A stretch of DNA of 58,387 nucleotides. Origin: Glaesserella parasuis. Lineage in GTDB: Bacteria; Pseudomonadota; Gammaproteobacteria; Enterobacterales; Pasteurellaceae. Of the stretch, positions 51,103 to 58,387 are shown piece after piece. Both the position numbers and the translations under genes were made by a program. The notes under the pieces are model-generated. The model ran no database searches. It was not told where the DNA came from and worked only from the letters and a program-made list of their open reading frames with translations. The stretch is from contig NZ_MUXW01000006.1 of NCBI RefSeq assembly GCF_002015085.1, positions 1 to 58,387 on the forward strand, written 5' to 3'. Within the stretch, counting starts at the first letter, position 1; each line of letters starts with the position of its first letter.

Positions 51103-51399
51103 TTAGGCTTTTACCTTCGCATTTTCGACACGTTCACGCAATTTTTGTCCCGCTTTAAAAACCACAACTCGGCGAGCAGAAACTGCAACATCTTCGCCAG
51201 TTTTAGGATTACGACCTGGACGAGCTTTTTTATCACGAACCGTAAAATTGCCAAAGCCTGACAGTTTTACCTCTTCACCGTTTTCTAACGAGCGACGAAT
51301 TTCTTCAAAAAAGTCCTCAACAAATTGTTTTGCGATACGTTTATCTAAACCACATCTTTCGACAAGGTTTTCTGCGATTTCAATTTTGGTAAGTGCCAT
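51103..51399 (-). CDS. ihfA: IhfA, integration host factor alpha subunit
   Basis: A 98-residue HU/IHF protein with the IhfA start ALTKIEIAENLVERCGLDKR, VKLSGFGNFTVRDKKARPGR and the beta-arm NPKTGEDVAVSARRVVVFKA with the intercalating Pro. It bends DNA as a heterodimer with IhfB. It sits 16 nt after pheT. Confidence 0.96.
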   Translation of the reverse strand: MALTKIEIAENLVERCGLDKRIAKQFVEDFFEEIRRSLENGEEVKLSGFGNFTVRDKKARPGRNPKTGEDVAVSARRVVVFKAGQKLRERVENAKVKA

Positions 51400-51415
51400 A
51401 ATTTATCCTTAAAAT

Positions 51416-53803
51416 CTAATCTCTTAGATAAGCATTAAAACGTTGTGCAAGTGTTTCGAGAACAGCTTGAAACACCGCATTAATTTCTTCCTCTTCAAGG
51501 GTTTTTTCAGTGTCTTGAATTGTTAAGCTGATCGCCAAACTTTTCTTACCTTCAGGTAAATTTGTACCTTGGTAAACATCAAATAAATTCACTGCCACAA
51601 GTTTAGCGCCACCTGCTTGTCGAGCCACATCAAGTAGATCACCTGCAGGTAAATTGCTATCCACAACCACGGCAATATCACGTTTATTTGCAGGGAAATG
51701 TGAAATTTCTTTTGCATTTGGTACTGAACGCTCTGCAATTGCAGACCATAATAATTCAAAGGCAACAGGTTTACCTGACAATCCGAGTTTTTGAACAACT
51801 TTAGGGTGAATTGTGCCGATATAGCCGATCTCTTGATCGTCGAGTAAAATAGCAGCAGATTGTCCAGGGTGGAACGCAGGATATGATTTTGCAACAAAAC
51901 ACAAACGATTGCTAGCATTTGTTAGTGATAAAACACGTTCTAAATCCCCTTTTAGATCAAAGAAATCGACGTTTTCTGCTTTATGTTCCCAATGTGCTGG
52001 ACGTTTATCCCCTACAATCACTGCACCTAATACAAATTCTTGGCGTATGCCATTTTCTGCATTGGTATCAGGAATAAAGCGTAAACCACTTTCAAAAATA
52101 CGCACTCGATTTTGCTGGCGATTTTGGTTATAAGCAACGGTTTCAAGTAAGCCTGTTAAAAGCGACACACGCATTGCCGACATTTCACTTGAAATTGGAT
52201 TTGGCAGAATTAACGCTTCTTGGCTTGGGTGTAGCAGTTCTTGTACTTTTGGATCAACGAAGCTATAAGTAATCACTTCTTGATAATCGCTATCCACCAA
52301 AGCCGTTCTCACACGAATAGCTTCTAAAAGCTTCTCTGGGAAACCTTTCATCTGTAAATGAGCAAGCGGTGCGTGATTTGGAATGCTGTTATAGCCGTAA
52401 ATACGAGCCACTTCTTCCACAAGATCTTCTTCGATCTCAATATCAAAACGCCAGCTTGGTGATTGAACTGTCCAGCTCTCGTCTGCATAGCTTGGGTTTA
52501 AGCCTAAGCGAGCTAAAATATCAGTTACGGCTTCTGTTTCAATATGATGACCGAGTAAGCTATCTAATTTACTACGACGTAAAACCACTTGTTTTGACGT
52601 TGGTAAATGAGCTGAACTTACCGCTTCTACGATTTCACCAGCTTCACCGCCACAAATTTCAAGCAGTAACGCTGTCGCTCTTTCCATTGCTTTACGCGTT
52701 AATTCTGGATCAACGCCACGTTCAAAACGATGAGATGCGTCTGTGTGTAAGCCATATTGTCTTGCACGACCTGTAATTGCAAGCGGTGCGAAGAATGCAG
52801 CTTCTAACACCACATCTTTGGTTTCGGCACTTACGCCACTCGCTTCACCACCAAAAATACCAGCCATTGCAAGCGGTCCGTTTTGGTCTGCAATTAGCAA
52901 AGTATTTGGCTGAAGTTTTGCTGTCGTGCCATCAAGCAATATGAGTTCTTCACCCTCTTTTGCCATACGCACTTGGATTGTACCGTTGATTTTTGCTGCA
53001 TCAAAAGCGTGCATTGGCTGACCAAGTTCCAGTAAGCTCAGATTGGTAATATCCACAATCGGATCGATAGAACGGATACCACAACGGCGTAATTTTTCTT
53101 GCAACCATAATGGTGACTGTGCTTTGACATTCACATTTTTCACCACACGACCTAAATAGCGTGGGCAAGCTTCAGGGGCTTGAAGTTCAATCGTCACTTT
53201 ATCTGCAATAGTTGCAGGCACAGCTTGAATTTCAGGTGCATTCACCGCTAATTGATTAACAACCCCAACTTCACGCGCAATTCCTGCAATGCTTAAACAG
53301 TCCGCACGGTTAGGCGTTAAACTAATTTCAATGGCTCTGTCATTTAATTTGAGATAGTCACGGAAATCAATACCGACTGGAGCATCTGCTGGCAACTCAA
53401 TAATACCGCTATGATCTTCTTTAATCCCTAATTCTGAGAATGAGCAAAGCATTCCCTCTGACGGCTGACCACGCAATTTAGTTTTCTTAATTTTAAAATC
53501 ACCTGGTAACACCGCCCCATCTGTTGCACAAGCCACTTTCAAACCTTGACGGCAGTTTGGTGCGCCACAAACGATATCTAATAAACGTTCGCCACCCACA
53601 TTCACTTTGGTGACACGCAATTTATCGGCATCAGGGTGCTGAGCGCACTCAACCACTTCGCCGATCACAACACCGTTAAATTCACCTGCAACCGCTTCAA
53701 CGGCATCAACTTCTAAACCTAACATAGTAATTTGGTCACATAGCTGTTCGGTGGTAATCGCTGGATTAACCCACTCACGCAACCAACTTTCGCTGAATTT
53801 CAT
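51416..53803 (-). CDS. pheT: PheT, phenylalanyl-tRNA synthetase beta subunit
   Basis: A 795-residue subunit with the tRNA-binding EMAP-like domain (about 40-150), B3/B4 editing domain, B5 domain and C-terminal anticodon-binding FDX-ACB domain (FPANKRDIAVVVDSNLPAGD). The start at 53803 (MKFSESWLREWV) fits the family; an in-frame extension of 20 codons does not. Separated from pheS by an unusual 155-nt gap that holds a REPIN-like repeat. Confidence 0.97.
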   Translation of the reverse strand: MKFSESWLREWVNPAITTEQLCDQITMLGLEVDAVEAVAGEFNGVVIGEVVECAQHPDADKLRVTKVNVGGERLLDIVCGAPNCRQGLKVACATDGAVLPGDFKIKKTKLRGQPSEGMLCSFSELGIKEDHSGIIELPADAPVGIDFRDYLKLNDRAIEISLTPNRADCLSIAGIAREVGVVNQLAVNAPEIQAVPATIADKVTIELQAPEACPRYLGRVVKNVNVKAQSPLWLQEKLRRCGIRSIDPIVDITNLSLLELGQPMHAFDAAKINGTIQVRMAKEGEELILLDGTTAKLQPNTLLIADQNGPLAMAGIFGGEASGVSAETKDVVLEAAFFAPLAITGRARQYGLHTDASHRFERGVDPELTRKAMERATALLLEICGGEAGEIVEAVSSAHLPTSKQVVLRRSKLDSLLGHHIETEAVTDILARLGLNPSYADESWTVQSPSWRFDIEIEEDLVEEVARIYGYNSIPNHAPLAHLQMKGFPEKLLEAIRVRTALVDSDYQEVITYSFVDPKVQELLHPSQEALILPNPISSEMSAMRVSLLTGLLETVAYNQNRQQNRVRIFESGLRFIPDTNAENGIRQEFVLGAVIVGDKRPAHWEHKAENVDFFDLKGDLERVLSLTNASNRLCFVAKSYPAFHPGQSAAILLDDQEIGYIGTIHPKVVQKLGLSGKPVAFELLWSAIAERSVPNAKEISHFPANKRDIAVVVDSNLPAGDLLDVARQAGGAKLVAVNLFDVYQGTNLPEGKKSLAISLTIQDTEKTLEEEEINAVFQAVLETLAQRFNAYLRD

Positions 53804-53858
53804 TATTTCTATCCTATATTTGTAACGTTTTCTACAAATTTTACCACTTGTTATGATA

Positions 53859-53927
53859 GACACACGCAGTGTGTCCCTACAAGAGAAAATAAGCCATTAA
53901 TATAGTAGGGACACACTGCGTGTGTCC
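53859..53927. repeat. REPIN-like element between pheS and pheT
   Basis: GTAGGGACACACTGCGTGTG begins a REP at 53905-53927 (palindrome GGACACAC/GTGTGTCC). An inverted copy occupies 53859-53880 with a 24-nt spacer. It shares the GTAGGGAC head with the element at 25139 but differs in the palindrome. In the pheST transcript it could fold into a long hairpin between two genes whose products are needed in equal amounts. Confidence 0.75.
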
Positions 53928-53958
53928 GCAAACTGCATATATCCGCAAAATGATTAGA

Positions 53959-54942
53959 TTACTTAAACTGCTTTAAGAAACGCAGATCATTTTCAAAGAA
54001 TGAACGTAAATCGGTCACGTTATAACGCAACATCGTCAAACGCTCAACGCCCATTCCAACCGCAAAACCAGTGTATTCATCAGGATCAATGCCCACATTG
54101 CGAAGTACATTCGGGTGAACCATTCCGCAACCTAACACTTCAAGCCATTTACCGTTTTTACCCATTACGTCCACCTCTGCCGACGGCTCTGTAAATGGGA
54201 AATAAGACGGACGGAAACGCACTTGCAGATCTTCTTCAAAGAAAGCTCTTAAGAAATCGTGCAATAAGCCTTTTAACTCAGTAAAGTTCGCTTTTTTATC
54301 TACATAAAGCAATTCAATTTGATGGAACATCGGCGTATGAGTTTGATCGTAGTCGTTACGATAAACGCGCCCTGGCGCCATAATGCGAATAGGCGGTTGC
54401 ATTTTTTCCATCGTACGAATTTGAACGCCTGATGTTTGTGTACGCAACAAACGCTCTGCATCAAACCAGAAAGTATCGTGATCTGCACGAGCAGGGTGAT
54501 GTGCAGGGATATTTAACGCATCAAAGTTATAATAATCCGTTTCAATTTCAGGACCTTTCTCTACACTAAAGCCAAGTTCTGAGAAGAATTTCACCACACG
54601 TTCAATTGTAATCGACACAGGGTGCAAACCACCTAACTCTGTTTTACGACCAGGTAAGCTCACATCAATACTCTCACTGGATAATTTAGCATTGAGCTCT
54701 TCTGTTTCTAACTGCTCTTTTTTCCCATTTAACGCATCTTGTGCTTTCTGTTTTGCTTCATTAATTTTTGCACCCACCGCAGGACGTTCATCTGCTGGCA
54801 CATCACGCAAGCCTTGCATTAACAAGGTAAAATGACCTTTCTTACCAAAATATTCAACACGCAATGCTTCAAGACTTGCAACATCACTGGCTTTTTCAAC
54901 CGCTTGCAACGCTTCAGCAACGATATTTTCTAGGTTTTGCAT
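53959..54942 (-). CDS. pheS: PheS, phenylalanyl-tRNA synthetase alpha subunit
   Basis: A 327-residue catalytic subunit: N-terminal coiled coil (about 1-85), motif 2 GRVYRNDYDQTHTPMFHQIE, Phe pocket region PSYFPFTEPSAEVDV and motif 3 FAVGMGVERLTMLRY. AGAGGGTAGGT precedes the ATG. Confidence 0.97.
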   Translation of the reverse strand: MQNLENIVAEALQAVEKASDVASLEALRVEYFGKKGHFTLLMQGLRDVPADERPAVGAKINEAKQKAQDALNGKKEQLETEELNAKLSSESIDVSLPGRKTELGGLHPVSITIERVVKFFSELGFSVEKGPEIETDYYNFDALNIPAHHPARADHDTFWFDAERLLRTQTSGVQIRTMEKMQPPIRIMAPGRVYRNDYDQTHTPMFHQIELLYVDKKANFTELKGLLHDFLRAFFEEDLQVRFRPSYFPFTEPSAEVDVMGKNGKWLEVLGCGMVHPNVLRNVGIDPDEYTGFAVGMGVERLTMLRYNVTDLRSFFENDLRFLKQFK

Positions 54943-55251
54943 ACCTACCCTCTAATCAATTTCAACATAAATAAACTGAATGCCTCATTCATAGGCAAAA
55001 CGCCTTGAATAATAATACTTCTAAGCGATATTGTAAATTTAAAAGTGAGGATTTTGTGGGGGTAACATTTTGATTTGTAACAGCTATCAAAGATAAACAC
55101 TGTGATTATTTTACCATTTTTGCTAAAAAAACACCAAATATCACCGCTTGTTAAACATTAATCCGTGATCTTCTTGAAAACATACGGTAAAATTTACACC
55201 GATTTGCAAAAGTGCAAATCAACGCTGTTAAATTTTATTGGAGATATACCT
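54943..55251. other. Divergent intergenic region pheS / DUF47 gene
   Basis: This 309-nt gap holds an uptake-signal core at 55143-55151 and a perfect eight-bp inverted repeat GATTTGCA-AAAG-TGCAAATC at 55201-55220, 32 nt before the DUF47 start. I see no convincing promoter hexamers, RNA gene or Phe-rich attenuator. Confidence 0.5.
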
Positions 55252-55932
55252 ATGGCAAAGAATAATATTTTAGGATTATTCGCACAGTCGCCACTCAAGC
55301 CATTACAAAAGCACTCAAAAAAAGTGACTGAATGTTGTGGATTACTAATCCCATTTTTTGAAGCGAGTTTTCAAAACAATTGGGAAGTAGCGGAAGATAT
55401 CCGTCGTCAAATCATTGATTTAGAAAACCGCGCAGATACCCTTAAACGTGAAATTCGTTTAAAATCACCGCGTGGTTTATTTATGCCTGTTGAACGTACT
55501 GACTTACTTGAACTCGTTACACAGTTAGATAAATTAGCAAACTATGCTAAAGATATTTCTGGTCGTGCAATCGGTCGTCAATTAAACATTCCTGAAGAAA
55601 TCCAACCTGTTTTCCAACAATTCTTAACCCGTAGCCTTGATGCAGCAGTTCACGTTGATAAAGTAATTAATGAAATGGATCACCTACTTGAAACAGGCTT
55701 CCGCGGTCGCGAATTAAATTTTGTGAACAATATGATTTTAGAGTTAGATGTTATCGAAGACGATACGGATCAACTTCAAATCGTACTACGCCGAGCAATG
55801 TTAGCGATTGAACAACAATACAATCCAATTGACATTATGTTCTTATACAAAATTATCGAATGGGTCGGAGTTCTTGCAGATCAAGCACAACGTATCGGTT
55901 CACGCATTGAGTTAATGTTAGCTCGTTCATAA
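55252..55932 (+). CDS. DUF47 (PhoU-like) phosphate transport regulator
   Basis: A 226-residue helical protein of the TIGR00153/DUF47 family (FAQSPLKPLQKHSKKVTECC, EDIRRQIIDLENRADTLKRE, YKIIEWVGVLADQAQRIGSR). PhoU-like proteins paired with Pit permeases are thought to modulate phosphate entry. ATG at 55252 has TTGGAGATAT upstream. It is 19 nt ahead of pit. Confidence 0.93.
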   Translation: MAKNNILGLFAQSPLKPLQKHSKKVTECCGLLIPFFEASFQNNWEVAEDIRRQIIDLENRADTLKREIRLKSPRGLFMPVERTDLLELVTQLDKLANYAKDISGRAIGRQLNIPEEIQPVFQQFLTRSLDAAVHVDKVINEMDHLLETGFRGRELNFVNNMILELDVIEDDTDQLQIVLRRAMLAIEQQYNPIDIMFLYKIIEWVGVLADQAQRIGSRIELMLARS

Positions 55933-55951
55933 TCGAAAGAGGACTTAAATA

Positions 55952-57214
55952 ATGGAACTGATTCAAGAATATGGCTCGATGATTGTCCTCATCACCGCAG
56001 TGTTTGGCTTCTTTATGGCATTTGGTATCGGTGCAAACGATGTTTCAAATGCAATGGGAACCTCTGTAGGTTCAGGCACTATCACTGCAAAACAGGCAAT
56101 TTTAGTTGCAATGGTTTTTGAATTTGCTGGTGCTTATTTAGCAGGCGGTGAAGTAACTGAAACTATCAAAAGTGGCATCATTGATATTCACCAATTCTCT
56201 GGCAGACCAGACACCCTTGTACTAGGTATGATGTCGGCACTTTTTGCTGCAGGTACTTGGTTATTACTTGCCTCTAAAATGGGCTGGCCAGTATCCACTA
56301 CTCACTCTATTATCGGTGCAATTATCGGTTTTGCGTTAGTCACCGTTGGTGCGGAAGCGGTTCATTGGGGTGATTTGTCTGGTATCGTAGGTAGCTGGTT
56401 TGTTACACCTGTTGTATCGGGGATCATTGCTTATGCTATTTTTACTAGCACACAAAAACTGATTTTTGATACTGATAATCCGATGAAAAATGCTCAAAAA
56501 TATGGTCCATTCTATATGGGTTTAACCACATTCATTTTGAGTATTGTTACAATGACAAAAGGCTTAAAACACGTTGGTTTACAGCTTACAATGACTGAAA
56601 CCTTAGTGATTTCAAGTGCAATCTCAATTACGTCTATCATCACTTGTTTCTTCTACTTCCGTAGCCAATCTTTTGCTAACCGTGTACAAGGCGGAGCATT
56701 TGGTGGCGTAGAGAAAGTGTTCAGTATTCTAATGTTACTCACCGCTTGTTCAATGGCATTTGCCCACGGTTCAAACGACGTAGCTAATGCGATTGGGCCT
56801 TTATCTGCCGTAGTATCTATCGTTGAGAACGGCGGTGTGATTGAAGCGAAATCAATTCTCGCCCCTTGGATTTTACCATTAGGTGCAACGGGTATCGTTG
56901 CTGGTTTAGCGGTAATGGGTTACAAAGTAATGGGAACGATCGGAACTGGTATTACTGACCTAACCCCAAGCCGTGGTTTCTCAGCAGAATTTGCAACAGC
57001 AATGACCGTTGTTGTTGCCTCTGGTACAGGTTTACCTATTTCAACAACACAAACCTTAGTAGGTGCGGTATTAGGCGTAGGTTTTGCTCGTGGTATTGCA
57101 GCGTTAAACTTAACAGTTATTCGTAATATCGTTGCATCTTGGGTTGTAACCTTACCTGCTGGTGCATTCTTCTCGATTTTAATTTTCTATATTTTGAATG
57201 CAATTTTCTATTAA
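55952..57214 (+). CDS. pit: Pit, inorganic phosphate permease
   Basis: A 420-residue PiT-family transporter with the duplicated signature GANDVSNAMGTSVGSGTIT near residue 30 and GSNDVANAIGPLSAV near 275, about ten membrane helices. Low-affinity phosphate uptake coupled to H+ or Na+. Operon with the DUF47 gene, closed by a terminator. Confidence 0.95.
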   Translation: MELIQEYGSMIVLITAVFGFFMAFGIGANDVSNAMGTSVGSGTITAKQAILVAMVFEFAGAYLAGGEVTETIKSGIIDIHQFSGRPDTLVLGMMSALFAAGTWLLLASKMGWPVSTTHSIIGAIIGFALVTVGAEAVHWGDLSGIVGSWFVTPVVSGIIAYAIFTSTQKLIFDTDNPMKNAQKYGPFYMGLTTFILSIVTMTKGLKHVGLQLTMTETLVISSAISITSIITCFFYFRSQSFANRVQGGAFGGVEKVFSILMLLTACSMAFAHGSNDVANAIGPLSAVVSIVENGGVIEAKSILAPWILPLGATGIVAGLAVMGYKVMGTIGTGITDLTPSRGFSAEFATAMTVVVASGTGLPISTTQTLVGAVLGVGFARGIAALNLTVIRNIVASWVVTLPAGAFFSILIFYILNAIFY

Positions 57215-57235
57215 TTTAGAATAATGACTTTATTC

Positions 57236-57266
57236 AGAAAAGTGCGGCTATTCGCACTTTTCTTTT
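57236..57266 (+). terminator. Terminator of DUF47-pit
   Basis: AGAAAAGTGCG and CGCACTTTTCT form an eleven-bp stem with a GCTATT loop followed by TTTT. The arms contain AAGTGCGG, close to an H. influenzae-type uptake core. Confidence 0.9.
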
Positions 57267-57287
57267 ATGATTTTTTAAGGATTGTTT

Positions 57288-57896
57288 ATGCAAAAACATA
57301 TTTCTCTTTTCTGCTCAACTCTGCTTTTAGCAATATCAATTCCCTCTTTTGCTCAAACACAGTACGTTACTGAAAATTTAAATACCTATTTGCGTAAAGG
57401 TCCAGGCGATCAATTCAAAATTTCCGGTTCTATTCAAGCAGGTGAAAAAGTTACCTTAATTGAAACCAGGGATCGCTATTCTCTAATTCGTGATGGCAAA
57501 AACCGTGAAGCGTGGATTTTAAATTCCGAATTAACATCTACGCCAAGCTCAAAAGAATTAACACCGTTATTACAACAACAAGTTCAAGAATTAACCACCA
57601 AACTCAACAACATTGATAGAGATTGGCAACAACGTACCGCTGAAATGCAACGTAGAGTTCAACAATCTGCATTACAAAGCAGTGAATTACTTGAACAAAA
57701 TGCACTTCTAAAGCGAGAATTAGAAATTATTAAAAATAAAAATCGTGATTTAGAAGCAATACAAGATGTCGCATCTCGCGAAATTATGATTCAATATTTT
57801 ATCTACGGAGGAGCTGTTCTAGGCTTAGGTTTAATATTTGGATTACTTATTCCAGCCCTTCTTCCTCGCCGTAAATCTAATTATCGCTGGAATTAA
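57288..57896 (+). CDS. YgiM-like SH3-domain membrane protein
   Basis: A 202-residue protein: signal peptide ending PSFA-QT, bacterial SH3 domain at about 25-85 (NTYLRKGPGDQFKISGSIQA), a coiled coil at about 95-165 and a C-terminal membrane helix (GGAVLGLGLIFGLLIPALL) with basic tail. This matches the TIGR04211/YgiM layout. Probably envelope located; function unknown. ATG at 57288 has AAGGA upstream. Confidence 0.88.
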   Translation: MQKHISLFCSTLLLAISIPSFAQTQYVTENLNTYLRKGPGDQFKISGSIQAGEKVTLIETRDRYSLIRDGKNREAWILNSELTSTPSSKELTPLLQQQVQELTTKLNNIDRDWQQRTAEMQRRVQQSALQSSELLEQNALLKRELEIIKNKNRDLEAIQDVASREIMIQYFIYGGAVLGLGLIFGLLIPALLPRRKSNYRWN

Positions 57897-57942
57897 CGCA
57901 AAACAACCGTACTTTTAGCTTACTGTGATGTTTTTAATTTGA

Positions 57943-58210
57943 GGCATAGTAGACAAAAGCGTTGGTTTTAATTATTCCCCCTAATTATTACCAACTCTTT
58001 TTATTTAAAAAATCCTTTATAAACATAATCTTATGCTTTTTCGTTAATCCGCTATGAAGCGATAATTTCTGTTTCAGTTCTTTAAATAACCCTTCCAACC
58101 TATTTGTTGTTTTTTCTATATTTAAATGAGTATATTCTTCAAAAGTGAATTTAAAGCCTTGTACTATAAGGCTTTAGCCCACTTTTTACCAACACTTTTG
58201 TCTACTATGC
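57943..58210. mobile_element. MITE-like 268-bp deletion derivative of the IS family
   Basis: Both ends are preserved as inverted repeats (GGCATAGTAGACAAAAGCGT and its counterpart ending GTCTACTATGC). The inside joins the transposase 3' region to the subterminal AAAGCCTTGTACTATAAGGC pair, with the coding middle deleted. It could move only with a transposase supplied in trans. It occupies most of the 490-nt gap at the right edge of the window. Confidence 0.8.
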
Positions 58211-58279
58211 AAAATATCCTATCTAAATCACCGCTTTCATTAGATTTCCGCCTATTATTTCTAACTTTTATTGATAAAC

Positions 58280-58350
58280 GTTGAAAAATTCTTGTTATTT
58301 TATCTTTAGTTTTGTGTGACCCATTGTTTTTTTTTTACAATGGAGTGGGG
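58280..58350 (+). promoter_or_regulatory. Copy of the adhesin upstream block, with T10 tract
   Basis: Starts GTTGAAAAATTCTTGTTATT and ends with ten T followed by ACAATGGAGTGGGG, near-identical at both ends to the block upstream of the adhesin at 3282-3349. By analogy a start codon would be expected near 58430, outside the window. Confidence 0.5.
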
Positions 58351-58366
58351 GCAGGTGTTTTTGAGA

Positions 58367-58386
58367 TTCCCCCACTTGTGGGGGAA
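58367..58386. repeat. GC-rich inverted repeat at window edge
   Basis: TTCCCCCAC-TT-GTGGGGGAA is a perfect nine-bp inverted repeat in AT-rich surroundings, cut close by the window end. It may be a 5' leader hairpin of the next gene or a repeat unit whose other copies are outside. Confidence 0.5.
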
Positions 58387-58387
58387 G

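Noticed and set aside
54945..54992. 15-codon minus-strand ORF ending just before pheS, possible attenuator leader peptide
   Set aside because: Only two Phe codons, not consecutive, and no terminator/antiterminator pair between it and pheS.

Overview
The window is AT-rich chromosomal DNA from a member of the Pasteurellaceae. Gene content and order (rsmI/lpoA-yraN-diaA-dolP, mlaFEDCB-ibaG-murA, ftsB-ispD-ispF, murQ-anmK, cvpA-purF, pheST-ihfA) are gammaproteobacterial. I found eleven exact copies of the uptake-signal core ACAAGCGGT and only three of AAGTGCGGT, which points to the Actinobacillus pleuropneumoniae/Mannheimia/H. ducreyi side of the family. Genus and species cannot be fixed from the sequence alone. 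I saw no rRNA or tRNA genes, no prophage and no complete CRISPR array.

Left end (1-5.6 kb) is a surface-adhesin region. A trimeric autotransporter adhesin runs leftwards out of the window. It has an extended signal peptide, a YadA-type head, a neck, a Trp-ring-like domain and then an uninterrupted collagen-like stalk of 138 Gly-X-Y triplets. Head to head with it lies the barrel-end remnant of a conventional autotransporter, followed by a DUF72 gene.

From 5.6 to 15.5 kb come dps, then the rsmI/lpoA cluster (rRNA methylation, peptidoglycan synthase activation, replication timing, outer-membrane stress), then the Mla lipid-transport operon with ibaG and murA. An insertion-sequence graveyard (15.5-16.2 kb) separates this from a leftward block of rsmA, surA, hldE, der and hemA (16.3-22.6 kb), divergent from relA and dxr (22.9-26.5 kb). 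After a second decayed insertion sequence come a YccT-like gene, corC-lnt and rpoE-rseA with a probable sigma-E promoter (27.4-32 kb), then a CYTH protein and pckA.

From 35.2 to 45.1 kb are ftsB-ispD-ispF, ratA-ratB, a frameshifted small secreted protein with a yoaH-like gene that is too short for usual gene calling, truC-yqcC, murQ-anmK, bamE, yejK, a GNAT/DUF1778 toxin-antitoxin pair, ridA and pgeF. From 45.2 to 57.9 kb are an orphan NadB-like flavoprotein, cvpA-purF with a PurR box, udk-dcd, nlpC, ihfA, pheST, a DUF47-pit phosphate pair and an SH3-domain membrane protein.

Most genes are housekeeping: envelope building and lipid homeostasis (lpoA, mla, murA, murQ, anmK, lnt, bamE, surA, hldE), isoprenoid synthesis (dxr, ispD, ispF), translation and stress (der, relA, rsmA, rsmI, pheST). 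The unusual content is the collagen-stalk adhesin, a promoter-like block shared by its upstream region and the right edge of the window, two REPIN-like elements (one inside pheST), at least six relics of one insertion-sequence family including a 268-bp MITE-like deletion form, a G-tract frameshift in a secreted protein, and the orphan flavoprotein.
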